Source: G963662985 sp963662985 (lineage in GTDB: Bacteria > Chloroflexota > Anaerolineae > Anaerolineales > UBA11579). From it: a stretch of DNA of 64,000 bases. Location: positions 372,001-436,000 of the forward strand of contig OY760066.1 of NCBI GenBank assembly GCA_963662985.1, written 5' to 3'. Below are positions 26,826 to 35,543 of the stretch, piece by piece (the first letter of the stretch is position 1; every line of letters starts with the position of its first letter). The notes beneath the pieces are model-generated. The model had not been told where the DNA came from. It did not search any database and saw only the letters and a list, made by a program, of their open reading frames with translations. A program made the position numbers and the translations under genes.

Positions 26826-28439
26826 TTAAGAATTCCCCAACACATCTTGTAGAACAAAATAAGTTTCACTGTTCTCATTCACTTGCAATCCCCACATATC
26901 CAATACACCTTCATCCACCGTTTCATATGATATTTCACCACTTGCCAAATCCAAGATTGTCCATTCCGCATTGCTCACTGCAAACAACACTCCTGCGCCA
27001 TCTGCCCCTTCACACACACCTTGCAAACACAACAATCTTGCACTGCCATTCACATACTGGATTAATCCCAATCCACCTTCTTTAATATCTAAATAAAATG
27101 TCATTCCCCCATCCACCAAATGAACCCGTGCCCCACTTTCAAAACTGCCACTGTTCACCAATAACGCACTGTTTTCATAGACTACAAATTCCATCGTCCG
27201 CACCGGAACGCTTTCAAACAACACCGCAGACCCACCTTGCAAGAAAACTTCGCCTTGTGGTCCATCGCTTTGCAATCCAATTGTCACATTTTGGAACACA
27301 TCCGCACTCAATTTCATCCGGTCGGTTAATGCACTCGCATGTCCGCCATCATCCATCACTTGCCCAATTTCCACCGTTTTCCGTTCCACAGCCGTCGGCA
27401 TCGGAGTCGCCGTATACCCACTTGCTTCTTGCGTCAACATCATCGCCACGCTTGCCGTGCTCGTGTTCGCTGCTTCAAAATTCTGCAATTCTCCACGTAT
27501 ACTGCCTAATCGTGCCAAACTTAATAAAAATGCCACACCTAAAACCGCTGCTGCACCCCACCACCACAGCATCTGTTTGCGTCGATCCAAAAATTTCAAT
27601 GTCCGGCCTGGCATTTCCATCACCACCGCCGTCACATTATCATCCACATTGTTCCCCACCGCTGTGTCCACTAAAGTTTTTGCCGCTTGTTCGGCATGCT
27701 CGCCTTCCAAAATTGCCTTCAGCATTCCTTCATTCACATAGCGTTGTTTTAACCCTATTGGAGATTCTTTAATCAAACCATCTGAGCACAACAGCACCAC
27801 ATCATTTTCATCCAGTGCCAATCCTTGTTGCGCAATCGCTTCATTTTGTTTTTCTCGCCCCCCTTGCAAATATAAACCAAAGTCGATCACCACATCCGCT
27901 TTGAACCCAATCGATCGCGTAATCGCATCTGCATTAAAATGGCTCTTTGCCCGTGCTTCATCCAGCACTCCACTGCGGATTTTGTCATTGGCCCACGTAT
28001 GATCGACCGTCAAAGGCAGCAATTTTCCTTCCCGTAGCAAATAGATCCGGCTATCACCCACATTTGCCACATAAAGTTTCTCCTCATGAATCACCGCCAC
28101 TACCACTGTCGAAGACATTCCTTTTTTGCGTTCATCTTCCTGTGCTTCAAAGAACACCGCTCGGTTCGCTGCCCCAATCGCTTTCCCCATCACTTGAATC
28201 AGATCAGTCTCCATTGAGTTTTGCATCGCACTTTTGATCACATCCACCGTAATCTGCGCTGCACGTTCCCCAAAACTGCCGCCTCCTACGCCATCAGCCA
28301 CAATCCCCACCGTCAAGCGCAGTTCGCTCTTTGTCTTCACATACCCAAAAAAGTGACGATCTTCATAAGAACGACTTTCCGCCATCCCGATTCGCCCATA
28401 GCCAAATCCCTTTGGTTTTGCACTGATCATAGTCTTCAT
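26826..28439 (-). CDS. PP2C-family protein phosphatase with membrane segment and extracytoplasmic tail
   Basis: 537 residues. The N-terminal 255 are a PPM/PP2C domain: VGIVADGVGGGSFGERAAQ (metal Asp), VANVGDSRIYLLREG, VVLLCSDGL and NVDDNVTAVVMEM are the conserved motifs. A basic stretch and one membrane segment (about 268-290, WWWGAAAVLGVAFLLSLARL) lead to a beta-rich C-terminal domain of 240 residues without an evident homologue. That domain could be a sensor or scaffold outside the cell. It should dephosphorylate targets of the Ser/Thr kinase encoded immediately upstream (27-base gap). Confidence 0.88.
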   Translation of the reverse strand: MKTMISAKPKGFGYGRIGMAESRSYEDRHFFGYVKTKSELRLTVGIVADGVGGGSFGERAAQITVDVIKSAMQNSMETDLIQVMGKAIGAANRAVFFEAQEDERKKGMSSTVVVAVIHEEKLYVANVGDSRIYLLREGKLLPLTVDHTWANDKIRSGVLDEARAKSHFNADAITRSIGFKADVVIDFGLYLQGGREKQNEAIAQQGLALDENDVVLLCSDGLIKESPIGLKQRYVNEGMLKAILEGEHAEQAAKTLVDTAVGNNVDDNVTAVVMEMPGRTLKFLDRRKQMLWWWGAAAVLGVAFLLSLARLGSIRGELQNFEAANTSTASVAMMLTQEASGYTATPMPTAVERKTVEIGQVMDDGGHASALTDRMKLSADVFQNVTIGLQSDGPQGEVFLQGGSAVLFESVPVRTMEFVVYENSALLVNSGSFESGARVHLVDGGMTFYLDIKEGGLGLIQYVNGSARLLCLQGVCEGADGAGVLFAVSNAEWTILDLASGEISYETVDEGVLDMWGLQVNENSETYFVLQDVLGNS

Positions 28440-28466
28440 TCAACACTCTCCAGCTTAAAAACAGAC

Positions 28467-29462
28467 TTATGCGTAAGCATCAGTCTCTTTCGAATACTCT
28501 TCTTTCACACTCTGTGCCTTCACATCTCGCCCGCAATAGTCATAGCTAAAGTTCAAGAATTCTGACATTGTGGGTCGATTCTCTGGTTTTTTCGCCAAAC
28601 AATCTCCCAAAATGAAATTTTCCAATTCTTTCGGCACATCGTTTCGGAATGTATGAATTTTGTCCGGTTTCCCTTTCAAAATTTGTTTCGTTAGTTTTTT
28701 ATTTCGCAAAGCAGGGAAGGGTAATTGTTTGGTCAATGCCTGATACAACAACACCCCCAACGCCCACACATCGCTTTTCTGCACATCCAAATCTTCCAGC
28801 GCAATCGTCCCATCTGCGGCCAAAATCCGCTCAGGTGACATCGCAAACCAAGTCCCCGCATAATTATCAAATTTCGCGATCCATGTTGCTGTCCCAAAGT
28901 CCACCAACACCGGGTCAAACGGTTCCCCATTCACCAAAGGTTTGCGGAACATCACATTTTCTGCTTTCACATCATTATGCGAAATCCCTTGCTGGTGCAT
29001 ATATGCCAATCCCAGCCCCACATTCCCCATAATATTCATCGCTTCTGGGATCTGCAATGGCCCGCACTTACGAATGAAGGAGGCCAGCGTGCCCCCTTCC
29101 AAATATTCCATCACAAAGAACCATGGCGTCATTTCGCCCTTCCCCAAATTCATCGCCTTCGCATAGTAATTGCGTTGTGAATTTGGGTTGCGTAAAGCAT
29201 TCTCTCCCACCGAAATAGGATAGATCTTCAGCAGACGCTCATGGTTCAAGTTACTCAAAAATGTAGCTTCATGTCGAATCGCCAACATATTATCTTTGGT
29301 CTGGTTCTTATCATTATTCACCACCTTACTCACCTTCAGTGAGTATTGATGCTCTTCAAACTCAGCCAAAGCCACCGCGGCCATGCCACCCTGTTGCAAA
29401 AACCGAATGAATGTATATTCACCGATCTTATCCCCAGCCTTCAATGTCGACAATGTAGACAT
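28467..29462 (-). CDS. Eukaryotic-like Ser/Thr protein kinase, soluble
   Basis: 331 residues from ATG 29462; a TTG three bases upstream has slightly better spacing from AAGGAG and is possible. Motifs in order: glycine-rich FLQQGGMAAVALAEF (20-34), Lys in SLKVSK (about 41), catalytic GISHNDVKAENVMF (about 160), metal DFG in VDFGTA (about 187) and MSPERI (about 208). The catalytic loop reads His-Asn-Asp instead of His-Arg-Asp, so it may not depend on activation-loop phosphorylation. There is no membrane segment or PASTA domain. Substrates probably include the FHA partner upstream. Confidence 0.88.
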   Translation of the reverse strand: MSTLSTLKAGDKIGEYTFIRFLQQGGMAAVALAEFEEHQYSLKVSKVVNNDKNQTKDNMLAIRHEATFLSNLNHERLLKIYPISVGENALRNPNSQRNYYAKAMNLGKGEMTPWFFVMEYLEGGTLASFIRKCGPLQIPEAMNIMGNVGLGLAYMHQQGISHNDVKAENVMFRKPLVNGEPFDPVLVDFGTATWIAKFDNYAGTWFAMSPERILAADGTIALEDLDVQKSDVWALGVLLYQALTKQLPFPALRNKKLTKQILKGKPDKIHTFRNDVPKELENFILGDCLAKKPENRPTMSEFLNFSYDYCGRDVKAQSVKEEYSKETDAYA

Positions 29463-29481
29463 CAATGTTCAAACTCCTTGC

Positions 29482-31488
29482 TTACCAGCGTTGATTGGCA
29501 ACGTCAGCAGGGTTATCTTTATCAGGTTCTTGTCTTGCGCTCGTATCAGTTCCTTCACTGACGAAAGGCGAGGCTAAAACATCATTCTCTTCTTTTTTCG
29601 ACTTCAGCAATTCAAACTTAAATTTGATGCCACCGCGTTCCACAATACACAATTCAATCTCATCGCCATCATTCAAAGCTTCTCGGCGGAAGGGGATCAA
29701 TCGCACCCCATTCAAATACGTTCCATTTGCGCTTTCATTATCTTCAATTGACCACGTACCTGTCATTTCTTCTTCATGAATTGTCGCGTGCAAACGGCTG
29801 ATATTATTATTTTCCAAAATCAATTCAGCATATTCCGCATTGCGCCCAATCGGGGTTTCGCCAAAAATCTCAAAGGTTTGTCGTTTTCCAGCTGGGATTC
29901 CTCGCACAGCAACTAACTTCGCCTTTGGGTCAGAAGAGCGCCATCGATTAGTCATTCGTTGAATCACATTCGTCGTACGTGCAATCACTTCTTTGCCCAC
30001 TGCTGCCACTTTTTCACGGTTACGCCACATCAAGATTAGCAAAATAATCACAACAATGCTCAATCCGGTGTTCATCAACGTGCTCGTCGTCACGCCCCAT
30101 TCTTCACACAATTCGCCTGCTTTTTCACCAAACCCACCTGGCAAGTTCCCCACCGCACGGCACACTGAGCTCGTCGGCGCCGGAATCACCACATCCACTG
30201 AAGCTTGCACAGCCTGTCGTTTGGAGAGCCCCAATTCATCCGTCACAATCACTTCCAAGCTATAGCTAGAACTGCCTGCAATCGTAATATCCTTCACATC
30301 CCACATCGCTGTGTAGGTACCATCACCGCTCGCCACAAACACACCCTTCGGTTGTCCGTCCACCAACAGCTTCAAGTCCACAACATCCTTATTACCCCAG
30401 TCCTTCAAAGTCACAAACACCGGCACTTCCGTCACCGGAATACTTGTCAAATCATCGGTGCGCTCCAACGCCTTACGTTGAATCACATTCCCGCCATTTA
30501 CCAAAATATCAATCGTCCCACTTTCCACCACATCACGGGAGATCGTGAAACTGTCACTTTCCAAAACGCTCAATTGGCTCACAGAGTCCAACGTCACAAT
30601 CCGTTCATTCACAGAAGCAGATTCACTTCGATACGTGAACTTATATTGATAGCGATATTCATTTAAATAAGTATTAATTTCAGAAGAGGCCACCACAGAA
30701 TCAAATGTAAAACTTTCCCCTGGAGCCAACGCATGCATTTCTTCCACGCGTCCAAACAAATCTCCATCAGAAGCCCACGGATAATATACAGAGAACAAGA
30801 AAATTCCATCCTTGCGCAAGCTTTGCCCCAAATCGTTCGGAACCACACTGTTCTGATTCATAATCCCCGCTGTCAAAAACACCACATTCATCGTCACATC
30901 TTCATCACGAGAATCCAATTTCTTTTGTTCCTGATAAGCTAATTCCACGCCCTTCAAGCCATAAGAAGCTTCTGTAGACTCTTCCCAATCGATTGAAGCC
31001 ACCGCTTGGCGCAATCGATCCTTATTATTCGTAAACGGCAGCAAGACTTCCGCTTGGTTACCATTCACCACGATCAATTCCACATAATCTGTCTCGTGCA
31101 TCGTCCCAATGAAGTCCAGTACCGTATCCTGCATCAGCTCATAATTTCGTTTATCCGGATCCACCAATGATTTCTGGCGAGACCAGCTACCCAAGTCAAG
31201 CACCACCGCCGTTTTCATACCTTCTTGCACAGAAGCCACATCAAACGCCATTTCTTGGTCATCTTCCATCAAAACCACATCCCCCGCTCCCACAGAAGAC
31301 ACAACTTGTTCATTAGAATCCAACAATTGTGCATATACAGAAATCTCAGGGAATTGGCTTGTATCAATTTTTGTGATTTGAATGCTTCCGATCGCAGATT
31401 GCGCCATCGCATATCCCATCACCCCACTTAACAAAACCACCACAACCAAAATCAGGCTAAGTTTTCTCCAGAAAGCATTTTTCATCAT
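29482..31488 (-). CDS. VWA-like and FHA domain membrane protein
   Basis: 668 residues from the second Met of the frame (ATG 31488, preceded by AGAGGAG). A signal peptide (about residues 1-30) leads a VWA-type extracytoplasmic domain (KTAVVLDLGSWSRQKSLVDP, a degenerate MIDAS with Asp-Leu-Gly-Ser). Beta-sandwich segments follow, then a membrane helix near residue 480 (TGLSIVVIILLILMWRN), and a cytoplasmic FHA domain (TPIGRNAEYAELILENNNIS, then RLHATI and NGTYLNGVRL). FHA binds phosphothreonine, so the protein can link outside events to the kinase/phosphatase pair downstream. It heads the five-gene operon. Confidence 0.85.
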   Translation of the reverse strand: MMKNAFWRKLSLILVVVVLLSGVMGYAMAQSAIGSIQITKIDTSQFPEISVYAQLLDSNEQVVSSVGAGDVVLMEDDQEMAFDVASVQEGMKTAVVLDLGSWSRQKSLVDPDKRNYELMQDTVLDFIGTMHETDYVELIVVNGNQAEVLLPFTNNKDRLRQAVASIDWEESTEASYGLKGVELAYQEQKKLDSRDEDVTMNVVFLTAGIMNQNSVVPNDLGQSLRKDGIFLFSVYYPWASDGDLFGRVEEMHALAPGESFTFDSVVASSEINTYLNEYRYQYKFTYRSESASVNERIVTLDSVSQLSVLESDSFTISRDVVESGTIDILVNGGNVIQRKALERTDDLTSIPVTEVPVFVTLKDWGNKDVVDLKLLVDGQPKGVFVASGDGTYTAMWDVKDITIAGSSSYSLEVIVTDELGLSKRQAVQASVDVVIPAPTSSVCRAVGNLPGGFGEKAGELCEEWGVTTSTLMNTGLSIVVIILLILMWRNREKVAAVGKEVIARTTNVIQRMTNRWRSSDPKAKLVAVRGIPAGKRQTFEIFGETPIGRNAEYAELILENNNISRLHATIHEEEMTGTWSIEDNESANGTYLNGVRLIPFRREALNDGDEIELCIVERGGIKFKFELLKSKKEENDVLASPFVSEGTDTSARQEPDKDNPADVANQRW

Positions 31489-31705
31489 GTCTACTCCTCT
31501 AAAGCTGTCTATTATCATTTAATTATAGGAATCATCCTTCTCAAAAATTATAACATTTTTTAATATACGAAAGCTACGCCCTCGCTTTTTTTCTTATACA
31601 AGATTTATATATCTCAATAGAAAATGTTTCAAAAATAAATTAGCTAAAATTCATCGAAATTCCCTAAATAATAATTAATATTTTATATAAAATATATAAA
31701 AAATG

Positions 31706-31734
31706 TTGACAATCTTCATCGAAAATAGTAAAAT
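31706..31734 (+). promoter_or_regulatory. Near-consensus sigma-70-type promoter
   Basis: TTGACA at 31706-31711, a 17-base spacer and TAAAAT at 31729-31734. Predicted start is about 31741. The next plus-strand gene begins at 32017, beyond a terminator, so this promoter most probably drives a short non-coding transcript. Confidence 0.6.
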
Positions 31735-31740
31735 CAAGCC

Positions 31741-31814
31741 AATTAATATCCCTACAAGTATAGAAAAAAAATAACTTATATAAAAACAGGAGTCTGGGTC
31801 ATGGTCCTGTTTTT
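31741..31814 (+). ncRNA. Candidate small RNA (about 74 nt)
   Basis: It is framed by the promoter at 31706-31734 and an intrinsic terminator: AAAAACAGGA (31782-31791) pairs with TCCTGTTTTT (31805-31814). No open frame of note lies between. It sits in the 528-base gap between the signalling operon and the effector-binding gene, where I see nothing else of substance. Confidence 0.4.
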
Positions 31815-32016
31815 AGTTTAAGCCAAAATAACCCAACCCCATCACCTTTCATTCTCTATACCAGCAAAATTTCCACATTATTTCATTATATAACTCCACC
31901 CACAAAATCATTCCCTCCTTTTTATCAACATGATAGACCTTCACAACTAAAATCATGCCTTCTCTTCCCAAAAATGTTAACCTAAACATATCTTCAAAAC
32001 AAAAAGGAGCAAAAAA

Positions 32017-32514
32017 ATGAATCCAAAAATTGTTAAAAAAGAAGCATTCCAAGTCCTCGGCAAAGCCATCCGCACCAAAAATGTAGAAGGCCAAAATAAT
32101 CAAGATATCCCCAAATTCTGGCAAGATATCAATACCGACGGCACCTCACAAAAACTCATGACCCTTATGTCCAAACCACAGGGTATGTTTGGTATTTGTG
32201 TCGATGTTCTCCCAGACGAAGCAGATCCCAATGTATTCGAATATATCGCCGGCATTCAATATGCAGGTGGTGACCAAGCTGAATTTGATCTCTTTGATAT
32301 TCCCGCCACACAATGGGCCATCTTCCCCTGCAACGGACCAATGCCTCATTCCATTCAAAAAGTGTGGATGGAAATCTTCTCAGACTGGCTTCCCAACAAC
32401 GCAGAATACACCCTCGCCCCCCTTCCCCAAATAGAATTTTATCCTCCCGGAAACATAGCACCAAACGATCCTAATTACTATTCTGAGGTGTGGATTCCAG
32501 TATCCAAAAAATAA
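32017..32514 (+). CDS. GyrI-like/AraC effector-binding domain protein
   Basis: 165 residues, a single ligand-binding domain of the Rob/GyrI/Cass2 type. The start FQVLGKAIRTKNVEGQNNQD and the end YYSEVWIPVSKK are typical, and FDIPATQWAIFPCNGPMP gives the central strand and the turn. Such proteins bind amphipathic cations or peptides and are either sensors cut loose from regulators or inhibitors of DNA gyrase. Monocistronic, with a good site (AAAAAGGAG) and its own terminator. Ligand unknown. Confidence 0.8.
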   Translation: MNPKIVKKEAFQVLGKAIRTKNVEGQNNQDIPKFWQDINTDGTSQKLMTLMSKPQGMFGICVDVLPDEADPNVFEYIAGIQYAGGDQAEFDLFDIPATQWAIFPCNGPMPHSIQKVWMEIFSDWLPNNAEYTLAPLPQIEFYPPGNIAPNDPNYYSEVWIPVSKK

Positions 32515-32523
32515 AAAAAAAGG

Positions 32524-32552
32524 ACCCCTGTGAGAAATCACAGGGGTTTTTA
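32524..32552 (+). terminator. Terminator with GAAA tetraloop
   Basis: ACCCCTGTGA (32524-32533) and TCACAGGGGT (32538-32547) enclose GAAA; a T-run follows. Confidence 0.9.
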
Positions 32553-32574
32553 AAATTCTTCTATCGAAAAATGC

Positions 32575-33579
32575 CTATGGATTTATTTGAAACTCAACTT
32601 CCCAAGTAGAAAACAGTTTTAAGGAATACAATCCAAGCCCAATCTCAATATCCCCTGTTGGCATCCCATCATAGGTCATTGAATTTAATAAGCCGCCATT
32701 TTCACCTGGAATAAAATATCCGCCTCCATTCACAAAATTATCACTCGTCAGATCATCAAATAAAGTTTGATGGAGCGTATACGAACCATTTGCAAAAGGG
32801 TATTCTTTTTGAAGGTCAAACAAGAGCGCATAATTCTCAGATTTAGCACTTCCGCCACCGCCTCCCCCACCGCCAGATGAATAAATCTCATCCGTAGCGC
32901 TAACTGAACGTGCAGTGATCTCAAATCCACCACTCACAAAAGTTGTCTCTAAAGCAATACTCTCTCCCACTTGGATGCCATCTCCCAATGAAAGAATAAC
33001 CTTTTCATCATACCCACTAGAAATCGACAATTCATAAATTTCCAATCTCAATGACTCGCTTGCTTCTTCTGCCACAAATTCACTCGCCACTAGAATCGTT
33101 GGCGTACAGGATATACTTGCATCTTTTGCCGGCATCTCCATTAAATTAACCGAGATAGGATATTCTTTTCCATTCCAATCTCGCAAAACAGCTTTAGTTG
33201 TCTCAGCCGCCTCAAATCCATAAACAGCACCAAAATACTCCACAGCTGTCCATGCTGCCACATCCCAACAGATATTCATATTCATCACCAATTCATTTTG
33301 ATCTCGTTTTAAAACCACATTCTCCAATTCAATTTGAATATGTTCAACTGGATCAAATTCCTGTCCATTTTCTAAGGCATCATCAGTCGTGTTTGAATTA
33401 GTCGGCACCACAGGCACTTCTGTCGCCACCGCACTGTTCGTCTCTTCTATCGCAATGTTTTGCATCGTCTCCAACGCAATGGCTGCAGCTTGATCAGCAA
33501 TTTCATCCACATCCTCAATAGAGTTACAGCCCACCAACAAAACACTAATCACCAATAAAATCAATATCTTTTTTTTCAT
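32575..33579 (-). CDS. Lipoprotein of unknown function in a sigma-factor operon
   Basis: 334 residues from ATG 33579, supported by GGGAG; a few upstream codons are excluded. Signal sequence ILILLVISVLLVGC with lipobox Leu-Val-Gly-Cys, then an acidic, Thr/Asn-rich linker and two beta-rich domains separated by a polyglycine run (YSSGGGGGGGGS, about residue 230). The domain plan recalls that of the extracytoplasmic part of the upstream membrane protein. It is last in an operon with the ECF sigma factor and that membrane protein, so it may be part of the same envelope-stress circuit. I do not recognise the family. Confidence 0.65.
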   Translation of the reverse strand: MKKKILILLVISVLLVGCNSIEDVDEIADQAAAIALETMQNIAIEETNSAVATEVPVVPTNSNTTDDALENGQEFDPVEHIQIELENVVLKRDQNELVMNMNICWDVAAWTAVEYFGAVYGFEAAETTKAVLRDWNGKEYPISVNLMEMPAKDASISCTPTILVASEFVAEEASESLRLEIYELSISSGYDEKVILSLGDGIQVGESIALETTFVSGGFEITARSVSATDEIYSSGGGGGGGGSAKSENYALLFDLQKEYPFANGSYTLHQTLFDDLTSDNFVNGGGYFIPGENGGLLNSMTYDGMPTGDIEIGLGLYSLKLFSTWEVEFQINP

Positions 33580-33603
33580 CCTATCTCCCACAATCCTAAA
33601 CTA

Positions 33604-34404
33604 TTATTTTTCAATCACTTCAAATTCTAACAACTCAACTGCATCCAACTCAGTCAAGTCCACTTCTTTCAGATCTAAATCAAACCGAATTACTTCAGGG
33701 CCTTTGTCCGTCAACAGCAATGGCAACTGTTGTATTTCAAATTCAACTTGATTAACCCCTTCGTCAATTGCCGCACATTCAAATTGAACGTGCCAATTTT
33801 GCAATCTAGCCATAGGGTCAAAATCGTGCTTACTCCCCAAAATCCCACCTTTTGTCGGCACACAAGAAATCGCAGTTGCTTCCCCATCTTTATCCCAGGA
33901 TAGTTGCACCTCAAGCACATACATATCGTCATAATTGAGTAGCATTTCTCCACCTTCAGAAGTATTCAAATACACCGGAAGATCATAAAAATCAAGCGCA
34001 AAAAAAGTCGCTTCACTAGTGGAATAAAAAGACTCAAACACAAAGCACACACCCTCTTCCACAAACTCTGTTTTCTCCGCTAGCACTAATCCCTTTTCAG
34101 AGACCACCCTAGAAAATCCAACCTTGGGTAAATACACCTCAAACCAATCCAAAAGAGAAGCCCAAATTGTTTTTGGTCCCATCACAAAACTTAGCAACAG
34201 CAGCAAAACACAGGCCCCAATTGCCACGCTTTTCCAAAGCGTCACTCTTCTCTGATAATCGAGAGGTTCATCCAAAGCATATGATGTGCTAGAAGAGGGT
34301 TGCAACAGTCGATTTTCCAGTGCATTCACAAATTCCACATCAGGCGATTCACTTTGAAAAAGTGTTGCTAATTTTCGTTCAAAAGATTGTTGCCCAAACA
34401 TCAT
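33604..34404 (-). CDS. Single-pass membrane protein, candidate anti-sigma factor
   Basis: 266 residues. The cytoplasmic N-terminus (about 1-55) contains FERKLATLFQ and FVNALENRLLQ, short helices of the kind found in anti-sigma domains. One membrane segment follows (about 58-78, SVAIGACVLLLLLSFVMG), then a beta-rich outside domain (YLPKVGFSRVVSEKGLVLAE). Its ATG overlaps the stop of the ECF sigma gene (ATGATG), the usual arrangement for a cognate anti-sigma factor. No zinc-binding HxxxCxxC is visible, so the anti-sigma call is contextual. Confidence 0.6.
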   Translation of the reverse strand: MMFGQQSFERKLATLFQSESPDVEFVNALENRLLQPSSSTSYALDEPLDYQRRVTLWKSVAIGACVLLLLLSFVMGPKTIWASLLDWFEVYLPKVGFSRVVSEKGLVLAEKTEFVEEGVCFVFESFYSTSEATFFALDFYDLPVYLNTSEGGEMLLNYDDMYVLEVQLSWDKDGEATAISCVPTKGGILGSKHDFDPMARLQNWHVQFECAAIDEGVNQVEFEIQQLPLLLTDKGPEVIRFDLDLKEVDLTELDAVELLEFEVIEK

Positions 34405-34892
34405 CTTCTCCTTTCGTCAGAGATTGAAATTGCCCGCAAACGCTGAATTAATCGAGAATATCGTCGTCGCACAGCCCCTTCAGACACACCAAGAATTAAA
34501 GCGATTTCACCAAATGCGAGCTCTCCAGAAAATCGTAAATATAACAAATTGCGCTCTTCATCGGTCAGCAGTGAAAATTCATCCAACAAAGCCTCAAATC
34601 CATTTTCAAACACAGCTAATTTTTCGTTAAATCCAATCAATAAAGTTTCTTGAATCGTTTCTTCACGTTTTGCCGCGCGATAAAAATTTACAATTTCATG
34701 ATGGGCAATTTGAAACACCCATGCCACTGCTTTTCCTTCTTCCCGATACCCTTCAGCTCCCTGTAAGGCTTTCATAAAAACTGTCGCGGCAATATCTTCA
34801 CTATCCGCCTTGTTCCCCACCCGTGCCAATATATAGCGATACACCCGCGTAATATTTTCTCGATAAAATTTTGCAAACTTTTTTTCTTTCAT
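34401..34892 (-). CDS. ECF-type RNA polymerase sigma factor
   Basis: 163 residues. Region 2 (YRYILARVGNKADSEDIAAT, then VFMKALQG) and region 4 (LTDEERNLLYLRFSGELAFG, then EIALILGVSEGAVRRRYSRL) are both clear. Length and domains are typical of ECF sigma-70 factors. First gene of a three-gene operon with a membrane protein and a lipoprotein; auto-regulation is likely, but I could not define its promoter. Confidence 0.88.
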   Translation of the reverse strand: MKEKKFAKFYRENITRVYRYILARVGNKADSEDIAATVFMKALQGAEGYREEGKAVAWVFQIAHHEIVNFYRAAKREETIQETLLIGFNEKLAVFENGFEALLDEFSLLTDEERNLLYLRFSGELAFGEIALILGVSEGAVRRRYSRLIQRLRAISISDERRR

Positions 34893-34956
34893 TTTCTATA
34901 ATAATAACGAAAAAGCCCTTTCATTTGGGACAAACTCATTGTCAAGTAACTTGCGG

Positions 34957-34983
34957 AATATAGAACAAATATTCTGGTATAAT
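34957..34983 (+). promoter_or_regulatory. Extended -10 promoter and shared 13-mer near repeat element A
   Basis: TGGTATAAT at 34975-34983 is an extended -10. The 13-mer AATATAGAACAAA at 34957-34969 recurs at 50725-50737 near repeat element B. Transcription from here would run through the repeat array toward the gene at 35544. The rest of 34893-35543 holds no gene. Confidence 0.4.
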
Positions 34984-35243
34984 ATCCTTGTTGCAAAATC
35001 AACATTGCCAATCATTTTTGAACGTTAAGAATTGAATATCCCTGAACAGCAAAGCCTATCAACGGAAGATGATCCAAAAGTTTCTACTATTTTATTTAAA
35101 GTTTGATCTGAGCGTAATTTATTTATTTATTATTTTTATTCTTTATTAAGTCTCAACAGTTTAGATCAAAAAAATCCCCTGCCAGCTTTCCCGCAAAATA
35201 AGTGTACCAAACACTAGTTATCCATCATCAATCCAATTTTTTC

Positions 35244-35415
35244 TGGCACCAACCTTCAAGGTTTCTGGCACGATTTGGCACCACTAAAACCGCCTCCTGG
35301 CACAATCTGGCAGGCATAAAAACCACTTCTGGCACGTTTTGGCACACTACTTTTTTCTAAAAAACCACCAATTACAGGGTATAAATATCAAATAACCCCC
35401 GTATATACCAGAAAA
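35244..35415 (+). repeat. Repeat element A: three 32-bp units with paired TGGCA boxes
   Basis: TGGCA occurs at 35266 and 35276, 35298 and 35308, 35330 and 35340: pairs exactly 10 bp apart, repeating exactly every 32 bp. An extra TGGCA lies at 35244. The intervening sequence is also related (TAAAACC-like, then CC-TCC). Downstream, AACCCCCGTATATACC at 35394 matches the flank of element B. There are no unique spacers, so it is not a CRISPR. It appears once more in the window, inverted, at 50.5 kb. Confidence 0.85.
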
Positions 35416-35543
35416 TTAGACAAAATCCAAAACACTCACTTTTTTTTTCACACATCCGGCGTTGTAAATTACAAAAATCGGTCAATATGCCTAAAAAACC
35501 TAATCAAATTAAGCTACAATAAAAATCAAGAAAAGGAGATAAA

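Noticed and set aside
23445..28565. Many plus-strand open frames opposite the signalling operon
   Set aside because: They are Pro/His/Ser-rich, lack motifs and arise from the G-rich coding of the real minus-strand genes.
35260..35350. The TGGCA pairs as sigma-54 promoters
   Set aside because: TGGCAC followed by TGGCA resembles -24/-12 elements, but the spacing is one base too short for the strict GG-N10-GC rule and the second box is TGGCA rather than TTGCA.
35260..35350. The 32-bp array as a CRISPR
   Set aside because: Units follow each other without unique spacers, only three are present, and no cas genes lie nearby.
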